Source: Anaerolineales bacterium UBA2200
GTDB taxonomy: Bacteria > Chloroflexota > Anaerolineae > UBA2200
Length of the DNA: 64,000 bases
Direction: 5' to 3'
Assembly (NCBI GenBank): GCA_002327925.1
Contig: DCVA01000043.1
Span: forward strand, 1-64,000
The notes beneath the pieces were generated by a model. That model did no database searches, was not told the origin of the DNA, and was given only the letters and a program-made list of their open reading frames with translations. A program made the position numbers and the translations under genes. Shown piece by piece: positions 32,098-40,424 of this stretch (position 1 is its first letter; every line of letters begins with the position of its first letter).

Positions 32098-33405
32098 GTG
32101 CCAAGACGCCTGCTATGTGTTACGATCCTGCTGATTGTGCTTTCCCTGGCCGCCTGTTCGCAGAACACGGCGGCGCCCCCCACCGCAACGCGAGTCGGTC
32201 AGCCGACCGACACGCCCGTGCCGCCAACCGGCACACCCGGCGATGGTGAGGTGGAGATGGGATTCACCTCGGAGGGCTTTCCGTACAAAGGCAATGCGAA
32301 TTCCCCGGTGACGCTCTGGGAGTTCTCAGAATTCCAGTGACCGTTTTGCGCCCGTCACGCCAACGAGACGGGCCCGCTTCTGTATGAAGCGTATGTCAAG
32401 ACCGGCAAGGTAAAGATCGTCTTTGTGCAGTCGCCGCTGGAGTCGATTCACCCGCAGGCACGTAAAGCGGGAGAAGCATCGCTCTGTGCTGCCCGGCAGG
32501 GCATCGAGTTCTTCTGGAGCATCCACGACCGGCTGTTTGCCGGCACGGGTGACTGGAGCGGCCTGGGAACCGCGACCGATGTCTTCAAGGGCTATGCATC
32601 AGAGCTGGGGCTGGATCTCGCCCGGTTCAGCGCTTGCCTGGATGCGGGCGAGACGACGGCTGAGCTGAACACCCAGATACAGTATGCCTACACCAACGGG
32701 GTGAGCGGAGTCCCCTACTTCCTGGTGAACGACTGGCCTGTCTCCGGGGCGCAGGCCTATAGCGTGTTCCAGAGCGCCATCGAGAAGGCACTGGCCGGCG
32801 AGCATCCACCGCCAACGCCCACACCCCTGCCCGAAGGCAAGAGCTGGCTCGACGTCAATCCGGACAAGCCCGGCTACACCTATGGCGGGGATGCGTACCG
32901 AGGTGAGGAAACGGCGCAAGTTGTGGTCTTCCAGTTCATCGACTTTGCCTCGGCCGACAACCGCACGGTTGTCGTGGAGACATGGCCAGAGCTGGAGAAG
33001 CAGTACCTGGAAAGCGGAAAGGTGCGCCTGGTAATCAAGCACCTGCCCCTTGCCAGTCAGCCCACGGCCGTGCTGGCCTCGGAGGTTGCTGAGTGCGCTG
33101 GCCAGCAGAATGCCTTCTGGCCGATGTATGGTCTGCTGTTCCAGAGTCAGAGCGAATGGAGTAGTCTGGAGGACGCGACGGCTGTCTTCAAGCGCTTTGC
33201 CTCAGAGCTCAAGCTGAACGACGCGGCCTTTGCCGCCTGTCTGCAGGATGACGAAGCCAGAGCAAAGGTAGAGTCCGATATGGACATTGGCGTACAAAAC
33301 GGCTTCCCTGCCGCACCCGTGTTCTTCATCTTCAAAGGCGACGAGGGTGGGTATGTGCAGACAGATCAACTGCGGACGGCAATCGACGAGTTCCTGACCG
33401 AGTAG
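32098..33405 (+). CDS. two-domain DsbA-like selenoprotein lipoprotein (UPFC), TGA read as Sec
   Basis: 435 residues if TGA at 32338-32340 is decoded as Sec81. The lipoprotein signal is LLCVTILLIVLSLAAC, followed by a Thr/Pro linker. Domain 1 (about 60-235) has VTLWEFSEFQ-[TGA]-PFCARHANETGP, where DsbA homologues have FxDFQCPFC, and a cis-Pro loop VSGVPYFLVN. Domain 2 (about 265-435) repeats the fold (VVVFQFIDFASADNRTV ... GFPAAPVFFIFKG) but has lost both active-site Cys. The frame is open through the TGA for the whole length, and a 7-bp hairpin follows it. It probably catalyses thiol-disulphide exchange outside the membrane. Alternatives are a Cys codon mutation or a sequencing error. Confidence 0.85.
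32350..32373 (+). promoter_or_regulatory. candidate SECIS hairpin of the DsbA-like gene
   Basis: GCCCGTC (32350-32356) pairs perfectly with GACGGGC (32367-32373) around a 10-nt loop ACGCCAACGA. The loop begins 17 nt after the UGA, a normal position for a bacterial SECIS element read by SelB. Confidence 0.6.
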
Positions 33406-33427
33406 ACACTCGTCTAGCAGGACAATG

Positions 33428-33467
33428 AAACAGCCTCCCGCCGGCTCTGCCGGCGGGAGGCTGTTTT
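33428..33467. terminator. strong bidirectional terminator
   Basis: An 18-bp perfect stem (33428-33445 with 33449-33466, loop TCT), flanked by AAA on the left and TTTT on the right. It lies between the convergent DsbA-like and Gmad2 lipoprotein genes and can serve both. Confidence 0.92.
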
Positions 33468-33473
33468 CGTGGA

Positions 33474-34475
33474 CTACTCGGTGATGCTGAACGTGGCCAG
33501 GAGCAGATTGAACAACGGATCGTACTCGTGGCCCGAGGAGCTGAGCTGAATGCGGTACTCGCGCCTTCCGCTGATTGTGTAGATTACATCGTACGCACCA
33601 TAGAATGGCTGGCCGGCGGTGTAGCGTATGCCAGGCCGGCCTCCAACGACCACCGTGGCCTGTCTGTAGCCCATCTTGGCCAGGCTCTCCATTTCCGCAA
33701 CGCTGGGCTGATCGGACACAGTGATCCACACCTCCGCATCCTTCTCCCCGGGCAACTGACCTGGAGTCTGCACCTGGTACGTGCTCAGCTTGGTTGCAGC
33801 GGGTGGCGCAGGCATGACTGAGCCCTGGTTGAGGTGCCAACTCGGGGGGTACCTCAGGGCAAAGCCATGTGTTGCATTGGTGAACGTCTGCCAGCCGTCC
33901 AGCTCGGGCGCGGCAACCAGCACCACAGGCGCGGTCACCAGACTGTTGGGCGATCCATCTTTGGGGCTGGGCTCATAGGCCTGCAGAGTGGCCTGAATCG
34001 GCACTGCCGGTGGGGGATAGAAGAGGTCGACCGCGAACTCGCCCCACTCGGGAGCACCGGCGGAGGTGCGAACGTAACCAGTGGCCAGAATATCGCCTGC
34101 TGGTCCCACCAGCTCAACCACGAGCATTGCCTCGAATACCTGCGCCTTGCCCGCAACGCGCACGACACCAGGTGACAGTTCAGAGGGGCTGACCTGGCTT
34201 AGAATGATGCGTGCCTCTGGCGTCGGTTTGGCAGCCGGTGTCAAGGGCGGGGTGATCGTAACATCTGGTGAAGGAGTCGAGGTGGGCAGGGCCGTAGTGG
34301 GGATCGTGGTGACGGTCGCAGCCAGGGTGGCACTGGGAGGCGGTGTGGTCGGTGCGGGCAAGGTCAGAGTCGGTGAGACGGGCGTGGATACCGGCACGGT
34401 TGGCCGGGACCCACAGGCCGCTGCCAGCAGCAAAACAGAGACAGCCAGAGCGAGCAGTCGCAGGCGTTTTCTCAT
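33474..34475 (-). CDS. Gmad2-domain lipoprotein
   Basis: A 333-aa protein. The lipoprotein signal is RLLALAVSVLLLAAAC, followed by a Thr/Pro/Ser-rich linker of about 65 residues. An immunoglobulin-like Gmad2 domain (ILSQVSPSELSPGVVRVAGKAQVFEAMLVVELVGPAGDILATG) comes next, then a C-terminal domain typical of PsbP-like/DUF1795 proteins (FALRYPPSWHLNQG). It is probably exposed at the cell surface. ATG 34475 follows AAGGAGAAA; a TATAAT (34502-34497, minus) lies upstream without a clear -35 box. Confidence 0.85.
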   Translation of the reverse strand: MRKRLRLLALAVSVLLLAAACGSRPTVPVSTPVSPTLTLPAPTTPPPSATLAATVTTIPTTALPTSTPSPDVTITPPLTPAAKPTPEARIILSQVSPSELSPGVVRVAGKAQVFEAMLVVELVGPAGDILATGYVRTSAGAPEWGEFAVDLFYPPPAVPIQATLQAYEPSPKDGSPNSLVTAPVVLVAAPELDGWQTFTNATHGFALRYPPSWHLNQGSVMPAPPAATKLSTYQVQTPGQLPGEKDAEVWITVSDQPSVAEMESLAKMGYRQATVVVGGRPGIRYTAGQPFYGAYDVIYTISGRREYRIQLSSSGHEYDPLFNLLLATFSITE

Positions 34476-34656
34476 TGGCGTTTCTCCTTGCCGCTGATTA
34501 TACACCAGAGGGCACAAAATGCCTGAGCGAGCTTCCGCCATCGCTTCGCAGTGAGCCAGTCCTCTCTGCGACTCGCTGAGTGGAGGATGCCCACTCCACT
34601 CCCACGGGCAGGCGGACGATTCTCGCTCACGGACGAGGATATCCCGATCCCTACGC

Positions 34657-34685
34657 TTGACCGCCTCGCGCGATGGCGCTACAAT
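34657..34685 (+). promoter_or_regulatory. rnpB promoter
   Basis: TTGACC (34657-34662) and TACAAT (34680-34685) with a 17-bp spacer, placing the start within a few bases of the predicted 5' end of RNase P RNA. Confidence 0.75.
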
Positions 34686-34696
34686 GGTGTGGGTGT

Positions 34697-35106
34697 CCGA
34701 GCAGGCCGGGCAATCGCTCGTCCCCTTGTGGGACGGGAGGAAAGTCCGAGCTCCATAGAGCACGATGCTGGGTAACTCCCAGGCGGGGCGACCCGACGGC
34801 ACAGTGCAACAGAAAGCAGGTCGTCCCGCAGCCCAAACCGCTGCGGGATAAGAGTGCAACGGTGGTGTAAGAGACCACCAGCGGGTCAGGTGACTGGCCC
34901 GGCTAGGCAAACCCCATCGGGAGCAAGGTCGAACAGAGGGTGGTGTGCCGGCGGCAGTACCGCTGGCTCGCCCGGGGTGGCTCGCCTCGTTACCTTCGGG
35001 TAGACCGCTTGAGGCGGCGGGTAACCGTCGTCCCAGAGAGATGATTGCCGCCTTGCAGCGGCTTCGCCGGTGCAAGGCACAGAACTCGGCTTATAGGCCT
35101 GGTCGG
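34697..35106 (+). ncRNA. rnpB: RNase P RNA, bacterial class A
   Basis: About 410 nt; catalytic RNA that removes 5' leaders from pre-tRNA. The conserved P4/J core appears as GGAGGAAAGTCCGAGC near 34737 and as its partner near the 3' end, ACAGAA...CTTATAGGCC (35080-35099). The first and last 11 bases (CCGAGCAGGCC and GGCCTGGTCGG) pair as helix P1 with one mismatch. GCAACAGAAAG near 34806 and GAACAGAGGGTGG near 34931 are further class A hallmarks. Ends are accurate to a few bases. Confidence 0.95.
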
Positions 35107-35172
35107 CCCCATCCCTTGCCGCGACAAGGCATGTTCGAACCTTAAAACCGGACCGTTTCCCCACCGCCGTAC

Positions 35173-35201
35173 TTTACAAAATCACCAAAGTGTGCTAGTA
35201 T
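35173..35201 (+). promoter_or_regulatory. promoter of the division and cell-wall cluster
   Basis: TTTACA (35173-35178) and TAGTAT (35196-35201) with a 17-bp spacer; the predicted start is near 35208, inside the MraZ-box array. The leader to mraZ is about 75 nt. Confidence 0.6.
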
Positions 35202-35203
35202 CG

Positions 35204-35228
35204 TGGTGGAAAATGGAGCAGAGTGGAG
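35204..35228 (+). promoter_or_regulatory. MraZ binding repeats
   Basis: TGGTG (35204-35208), TGGAG (35214-35218) and TGGAG (35224-35228) are direct repeats at exactly 10-bp period. Known MraZ operators are TGGGN-type boxes separated by 5 bp just before mraZ. The array covers the predicted transcription start, which suits repression. Confidence 0.7.
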
Positions 35229-35282
35229 TGATTGTTCACTGATCTGGCAGATTCCAGCGGCTCCAGTGGGGATGTGGAACAC

Positions 35283-35717
35283 ATGTTCTACGGTCGGTTC
35301 GGACACAGCATTGACGACAAGGGGCGACTCATTTTGCCGTCCAAGGTCAGAATCGACCTGGGCCTTGGAGTCTACGCGACCCGCGGAATAGATCACTGCC
35401 TCTACCTGTACCCTCGCGCAGAGTGGGAGCGTCTCTCGGACAAGATGCGCCAGCTTCCGCTCACCAACAAAGATGCCCGCCAGTTTCGTCGTTTCTTCTA
35501 CGGAGAGGCGTCTGAGCTCGAAGTTGACAAGCAAGGACGCATTCTCATTCCCGCTTACCTCCGCGAGTATGCCGGCTTGAAGACGGAGGTTGTACTCATC
35601 GGGGCCGAGGACCACCTTGAGGTCTGGAATGCGGAAGCTTATAAGCAGGAGAACACGGCCCTTGAGCAAGACCCGGAGGCTCTGGCGCAGAAACTGAGCG
35701 TTCTCGGGATCCTATGA
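35283..35717 (+). CDS. mraZ: transcriptional regulator MraZ
   Basis: A 144-aa protein of two SpoVT/AbrB-like half-repeats: FGHSIDDKGRLILPSKVR and ELEVDKQGRILIPAYLREYAGL, each with the DKxGR loop. MraZ forms a ring and represses its own operon. ATG 35283 is used since homologues begin MFxGxxxHSID; the longer frame from 35232 would start inside the leader. The stop overlaps rsmH by 4 bp. Confidence 0.95.
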   Translation: MFYGRFGHSIDDKGRLILPSKVRIDLGLGVYATRGIDHCLYLYPRAEWERLSDKMRQLPLTNKDARQFRRFFYGEASELEVDKQGRILIPAYLREYAGLKTEVVLIGAEDHLEVWNAEAYKQENTALEQDPEALAQKLSVLGIL

Positions 35718-36682
35718 GTCGTCACCGGCGACGAGACGAACCATCCGCCGCCAGCGTTTCCGACTTGGCGACAGGGCGCGCGCATGAGCCAGTGCTCTAC
35801 GACGAAGTGCTCGCGGCGCTCTTGCCCCGGGCTGGCGGTTGTTACGTCGACGGTACGATTGGCGGGGGTGGGCACGCCAGAGGCATCCTGGAGCGCTCCG
35901 CTCCTGACGGGCGCTTACTGGGCATTGACCGAGACGAGCAGGCACTGGCTGTGGCACGTGAAGAACTCGGCAGTTTCGGCGACCGCTTGACTCTCAAGCA
36001 TGGCAACTTTGCCGCGATTGGGAGGCTGGTTCGCGAAGCTGGGTTCTTCCCTGCTGACGGCATCTTGCTGGATATCGGGGTCAGCTCGATGCAGCTATCC
36101 GCGGCCAACCGGGGTTTTTCTTTTATGCACGACGGGCCGCTCGATATGCGCATGGATCTGCAGTCTGAGGTGACAGCTGAGTCACTCGTCAACAGGCTGT
36201 CGGAAAGCGAGCTGGCCGACCTGATCTATGAGTATGGGGAGGAGAGGCAGTCGAGGCGGATCGCGCGGGCGATCGTCATGGCGCGGCCCTTGCGCACGAC
36301 GACTGAGTTGGCCGATGCTGTGGCCGGCGCAGTGCCGCGACGTGGACGGCTGCACCCGGCGACTCGCACCTTCCAGGCCCTGCGGATTGCAGCGAATGAT
36401 GAGCTCGAGGCACTCGCGGAGGGATTGCGCGGCGCGACGCAGGTTCTGGCTCCGGGGGCCAGGCTGGCTGTGATCAGTTTTCACAGCCTTGAAGACAGGC
36501 TAGTCAAGAACTACTTTCGCCAGGAATCGGTTGCGGCCGAGAATGGTCACGGCGAACCGTCCCTGCGGGTGATTACGCGCCACCCACTGCAGCCGACCAG
36601 AGAGGAGCAGGAGCGTAACCCGCGCAGCCGCAGCGCCAAGCTGAGGGTGGTGGAGCGGATCGGGTCAGCGGATACGGGCTGA
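35714..36682 (+). CDS. rsmH: 16S rRNA (cytosine-1402 N4) methyltransferase
   Basis: A 322-aa SAM-dependent methyltransferase. HEPVLYDEVLAAL, YVDGTIGGGGHARGIL (SAM loop), LLDIGVSSMQL, GFSFMHDGPLDMRM, HPATRTFQALRIAANDELEAL and ISFHSLEDRLVKNYFR are all family signatures. It methylates C1402 in the ribosomal P site. The N-terminal 20 residues are an extra, Arg-rich tail. Second gene of the dcw operon, coupled to mraZ by an ATGA overlap. Confidence 0.97.
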   Translation: MSRHRRRDEPSAASVSDLATGRAHEPVLYDEVLAALLPRAGGCYVDGTIGGGGHARGILERSAPDGRLLGIDRDEQALAVAREELGSFGDRLTLKHGNFAAIGRLVREAGFFPADGILLDIGVSSMQLSAANRGFSFMHDGPLDMRMDLQSEVTAESLVNRLSESELADLIYEYGEERQSRRIARAIVMARPLRTTTELADAVAGAVPRRGRLHPATRTFQALRIAANDELEALAEGLRGATQVLAPGARLAVISFHSLEDRLVKNYFRQESVAAENGHGEPSLRVITRHPLQPTREEQERNPRSRSAKLRVVERIGSADTG

Positions 36683-36710
36683 TGTGACCGATGAATCGAC
36701 GAGGTGAACC

Positions 36711-37187
36711 ATGTCTGGCGGTCCAATGACGGTGCGCAGCGATAGCGTGGTTGAACGAATCATGGCGCCCTGGTGGAAGAACCTGGGCGTCTGGGTCTAC
36801 GCGCCCGTCATGATCATTGTCGTAAGCGTGCTTATCTTCATATATCTGATGCAGGCGAGCTATGTGGCCGGGCAAGCCGAGACCATGGCCGAGCTGGAGC
36901 AAGAACTGCACACGGTCAAACAGGCCATCAGTCAGACTCGCCTGAAGATTGCAGCGCACGAGGGCGTGGAGCGCATCCGATCTGAAGCGCGCGCCATGGG
37001 ACTTGGAGAGCCAGACCACATTGACTATATCGAAGTGTTGGTGGCCAGCGCACAGCCAGAAGACCAGGTTGCGTACGGGCCGGGATGGTCGCCGCAGGCC
37101 TCGTCCACTGAGGGTGGGTTGTTCTCTGCGGCCCTGCAGCAGTTCAGGAACTGGACTCGCCCTGCAGATGACGGGCAATCGCGTTAG
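36711..37187 (+). CDS. ftsL: FtsL-like bitopic division protein
   Basis: A 158-aa protein: short cytoplasmic tail, one transmembrane helix (VYAPVMIIVVSVLIFIYLM), then a heptad-like coiled coil (GQAETMAELEQELHTVKQAISQTRLKIAAHEGVERIRSEARAMGL) and a variable C-terminus. Position between rsmH and ftsI, and the conserved xxGV-R-E-A-GLG segment, identify it as the FtsL/FtsB-type partner of FtsQ and FtsI. Sequence alone does not separate FtsL from FtsB. GAGGTGAACC precedes the ATG. Confidence 0.8.
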   Translation: MSGGPMTVRSDSVVERIMAPWWKNLGVWVYAPVMIIVVSVLIFIYLMQASYVAGQAETMAELEQELHTVKQAISQTRLKIAAHEGVERIRSEARAMGLGEPDHIDYIEVLVASAQPEDQVAYGPGWSPQASSTEGGLFSAALQQFRNWTRPADDGQSR

Positions 37188-37249
37188 CCGCCGCCTCGCT
37201 GCAGGCGAAGGCCGGCGATAGAGTCTATCGAGGAAAAGGGGATGCGCGG

Positions 37250-38935
37250 ATGAACTCCGCGAGACAGGCCCAACTATACCGTCGCATGCTGGCAGTGGGC
37301 GCATTCTTCCTTCTGATCGGAGGGTTGGCAGTCGCCAAGCTTGCATCGCTGCAAGGCCTGCCTGCGGTGCAGGCGCTGCCCGAAAGCGATGAGTCGCGCT
37401 CCTTTGAGCCGCAGCGTGGCAGCATATTCGACGCACATGGTTACCTTCTGGCTGTCTCGACAACAGTCTACGACCTGGCCGCCCTGCCTGCGAACATCAC
37501 GGACACCCTCTCGACGGCTGGATTACTGTCCGAGGTACTTCATCGACCCAGCCTGGATCTGCTGCAGCTGCTGCAACAGGGAAAGACCTACATTCGCATT
37601 CAGCGCGGGGTGAGTCAGGAGCAAGCCGACACGATACTGAGCTGGAAGCGATCTGGCCTGCAAGCCGAACCTCGCTCGACACGAGTGTACCCGAATGGGG
37701 CGCTGGCGGTTTGTGCGCTCGGCTTCGTTACCGAGTCCGGGGTCGCTTCCCATGGTATCGAGGCCAAGTACGACGATGAGCTGGGCGGGGAGCCCGGGTA
37801 TCGGGTGCCAGACCGGGATTCGATGGGTGGATTGGTATACCGTTATTACCCGCCTCACGACGGTGTGGACCTCTACCTTACACTGGATCGCAACATCCAG
37901 CACGTGGTTGAGCAGGCCCTCGAACGGGGCGTGAGGAGTACCATGGCGTCAAAAGGGATCGCCGTGGTAATGGATCCCCGGACCGGCGCAATTCTGGCCA
38001 TGGCTGTCTTGCCGGACTATGACCCGAATACGCGGATTGTGTCAGATGAGAGCATCTTTGTGAACAGTGCTGTGAGCGAAGCGTATGAGCCTGGATCGGT
38101 GTTCAAGGTGATCACGGTTGTGTCCGCCCTGGACGCGGGCACGATCAATGCCTCGAGCACCTACTATGACAGCGGCGAGATACTGGTGGGCGGAAGGCCC
38201 ATTCGCAACTCGGACCTGAAGGCACATGGAGAGACCAGTATACGTGACCTGCTGGCCAAATCGCTGAATGTCGGTTCCGCTACCGTCAGCGGGCGGATGG
38301 GAGCGAAAAAGTTCTACGAGTATCTGAGCCGGTTCCGCTTCGGCCAACTGACGGGTATTGACCTGGCGCTTGAGACTTCAGGCTGGGTGCGAATGCCAGG
38401 CAACCCGGAGTGGCATGAGAGCGACCTGGCAACCAACTCGTATGGTCAGGGCCTGGCGGTGACACCGCTGCAGATGATCAGCGCCATCGCTGCGGTCGCC
38501 AACCACGGGGTGATGATGCGCCCCTACGTAGTCGCGCGCCAGGTCGACGGGAGCCAAGTCACGGAAGTGTCCCCTCAAGTACTGCGACAGGTCGTCTCCT
38601 CGGAGGCGGCGTCAGAGGTTACGGATATACTCGTCTATGCGGCTGAGACGGTAGCCGACATCGTGGGCGTCTCCGGCTACAGCGTCGCGGGCAAGTCGGG
38701 GACTTCCGAAGTCTACACTTCGAGCGGGGGGGTCGATCCGAACGAGACGGTGGCCTCCTTTGCAGGTTACGCTCCGGCCGACGATCCCAGGTTCGCCATA
38801 CTGGTGGTGCTGGACCGGCCGCAGCTCGAGCACTATGGAACCCGCGCGGCGGGGCCTGTGTTCCAGGAGATAGCCGAGGAGATGCTGAGCCTCATGGGGG
38901 TGCCGCCAGACAACGTGCGCACCGGAAACCGCTAG
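37250..38935 (+). CDS. ftsI: penicillin-binding protein 2/FtsI-type transpeptidase
   Basis: A 561-aa division transpeptidase. One N-terminal membrane helix, the dimerisation region (RGSIFDAHGYLLAVS), then the acyl-serine motif SVFK (Ser283), SLN and KSGT (VAGKSGTSEVYTS). It cross-links septal peptidoglycan outside the membrane. There is no C-terminal PASTA domain. ATG 37250 follows AAAAGGGG. murF starts 10 bp after its stop, leaving no room for murE. Confidence 0.93.
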   Translation: MNSARQAQLYRRMLAVGAFFLLIGGLAVAKLASLQGLPAVQALPESDESRSFEPQRGSIFDAHGYLLAVSTTVYDLAALPANITDTLSTAGLLSEVLHRPSLDLLQLLQQGKTYIRIQRGVSQEQADTILSWKRSGLQAEPRSTRVYPNGALAVCALGFVTESGVASHGIEAKYDDELGGEPGYRVPDRDSMGGLVYRYYPPHDGVDLYLTLDRNIQHVVEQALERGVRSTMASKGIAVVMDPRTGAILAMAVLPDYDPNTRIVSDESIFVNSAVSEAYEPGSVFKVITVVSALDAGTINASSTYYDSGEILVGGRPIRNSDLKAHGETSIRDLLAKSLNVGSATVSGRMGAKKFYEYLSRFRFGQLTGIDLALETSGWVRMPGNPEWHESDLATNSYGQGLAVTPLQMISAIAAVANHGVMMRPYVVARQVDGSQVTEVSPQVLRQVVSSEAASEVTDILVYAAETVADIVGVSGYSVAGKSGTSEVYTSSGGVDPNETVASFAGYAPADDPRFAILVVLDRPQLEHYGTRAAGPVFQEIAEEMLSLMGVPPDNVRTGNR

Positions 38936-38945
38936 GCGCAGCGCC

Positions 38946-40424
38946 ATGCGCATGCATCTCGGGCACCTGTGGAGAGCTCTGGGTACGGGCATCTGGCCCT
39001 GGACGGATGGCCTGCATCCTCCGCTAACCGGAGTGGCGGTGGACTCGCGCCAGGTGGGGCGGGGAGATCTCTTTGTCGCGTTGCGCGGCGAACGGACCGA
39101 TGGGCATCGCTTCGTCTGTGAGGCCTTTCGGCGCGGGGCCAGAGTGGCCCTTGTCGAGCGGGGTAACGAGGACTCTGCCGCCGGTGCTGTCGAGGCTGCT
39201 GCGACGGTGATCGACGCGGCGAAGGACCTGGCCGGGGGCGCGCCTCCGGAGATGCCGCTGTGCGTTCAAGTAACCAGCACGCTCACGGGTCTTCAGACAC
39301 TGGCGGCAAGCTGGCGGGAGGCGCATCCGAACTGCCGCGTGGTCGGCGTGACCGGGAGCGTGGGCAAGACCACGACCACGCAACTGGTTGCAGCGGTGCT
39401 CGCCCAGCGCTTTGGCACGCGGTCAAGCCCGGAGAACTACAACAACGAGATAGGATTGCCACTCAGTGTGTTGCGGATTGAACCAGGAACAGAGTGGCTA
39501 GCTCAAGAGATGGCCATGTACGGTCTAGAAGAGATCCGGCGCCTGGCTGCCATTGCACGCCCGGAGGTTGGCGTTGTCACGAATGTCGGCCCGACTCATC
39601 TGGAGCGTCTGGGCACCATTGACCGAATCGCCGAGGCCAAGTCCGAGCTGGTTCAGACGCTGCCTCTCTATGGCCTTGCCGTGCTGAATGGCGATGACCC
39701 AAGGGTTCGGGCGATGTCCGAGCTTGCGACGGCGAGAAGGGTCCTCTACTATGGCTTGGACGAGGGGAATGATCTCTGGGCCGACGAAGTGCAGGTGCTC
39801 GGGCTGGAGGGCACTGCTTTGCGTCTGCACTGGCGTGGCGAGTCCGTTCAAGTGCGGTTGCCGTTGATGGGCCGCCACATCGCCTATCCGGCTCTGGCAG
39901 CGGCGGCGGTTGGGCTCCACGCCGGACTCTCGTGGCCGGAGATCGCGGCCGGGCTGCAAGACCGCCAGGCCCAGGTAAGGTTACGCGCTCTGCCCGGCAT
40001 TCGTGACACCACTGTCCTCGACGACAGTTACAATGCCAGCCCGATCTCCACAATCGCAGCGTTGGACCTGCTGGCTGAGATGCGGGGACGCAGGGTGGCC
40101 GTGCTGGGTGGCATGCTGGAGCTGGGATCCTATTCAGAAGAGGGCCACAGGCTGGTGGGGCGGCGGGTTTCCGAGGCGGCCGATTTGCTCGTGGCAGTGG
40201 GTGACCTGGGGAGGTGGATCGCGGACGAAGCACTGCGGTGCGGGATGCGGGTTCATTCCGTGTACACGGTGGCGGACAACTCGGAGGCTTTGCGAACGCT
40301 CGAAAGAGTGCTGGAGAGTGGGGATTTCGTGCTGGTCAAGGGTTCCCGCGGCGTGGCTCTGGACGCGGTGGTCGACAGGCTGACTCAGCCCGGGTCGACC
40401 CCTCGGGCTGGCAGGGAGGCATAG
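38946..40424 (+). CDS. murF: UDP-N-acetylmuramoyl-tripeptide--D-alanyl-D-alanine ligase
   Basis: A 492-aa Mur ligase adding D-Ala-D-Ala to the cytoplasmic peptidoglycan precursor. GVAVDSRQVGRGDLFVALRGERTDGH is the N-terminal UMAG domain. ATP loop GVTGSVGKTTTTQLV, NVGPTHLERLG, and the C-terminal DDSYNASPISTIAALDLL follow. The stop overlaps the GTG of mraY by one base. The start is one of two close ATG codons (38946 or 38952). Confidence 0.95.
   Translation: MRMHLGHLWRALGTGIWPWTDGLHPPLTGVAVDSRQVGRGDLFVALRGERTDGHRFVCEAFRRGARVALVERGNEDSAAGAVEAAATVIDAAKDLAGGAPPEMPLCVQVTSTLTGLQTLAASWREAHPNCRVVGVTGSVGKTTTTQLVAAVLAQRFGTRSSPENYNNEIGLPLSVLRIEPGTEWLAQEMAMYGLEEIRRLAAIARPEVGVVTNVGPTHLERLGTIDRIAEAKSELVQTLPLYGLAVLNGDDPRVRAMSELATARRVLYYGLDEGNDLWADEVQVLGLEGTALRLHWRGESVQVRLPLMGRHIAYPALAAAAVGLHAGLSWPEIAAGLQDRQAQVRLRALPGIRDTTVLDDSYNASPISTIAALDLLAEMRGRRVAVLGGMLELGSYSEEGHRLVGRRVSEAADLLVAVGDLGRWIADEALRCGMRVHSVYTVADNSEALRTLERVLESGDFVLVKGSRGVALDAVVDRLTQPGSTPRAGREA

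Noticed and set aside
33428..33467. Long perfect inverted repeat considered as a mobile-element end
   Set aside because: It lies between convergent genes, has A and T runs on its sides and fits a bidirectional terminator; no transposase or target duplication is near.
35084..35145. Possible tRNA fragment because of GTTCGAACC near the RNase P RNA 3' end
   Set aside because: No acceptor stem or anticodon arm can be formed around it.
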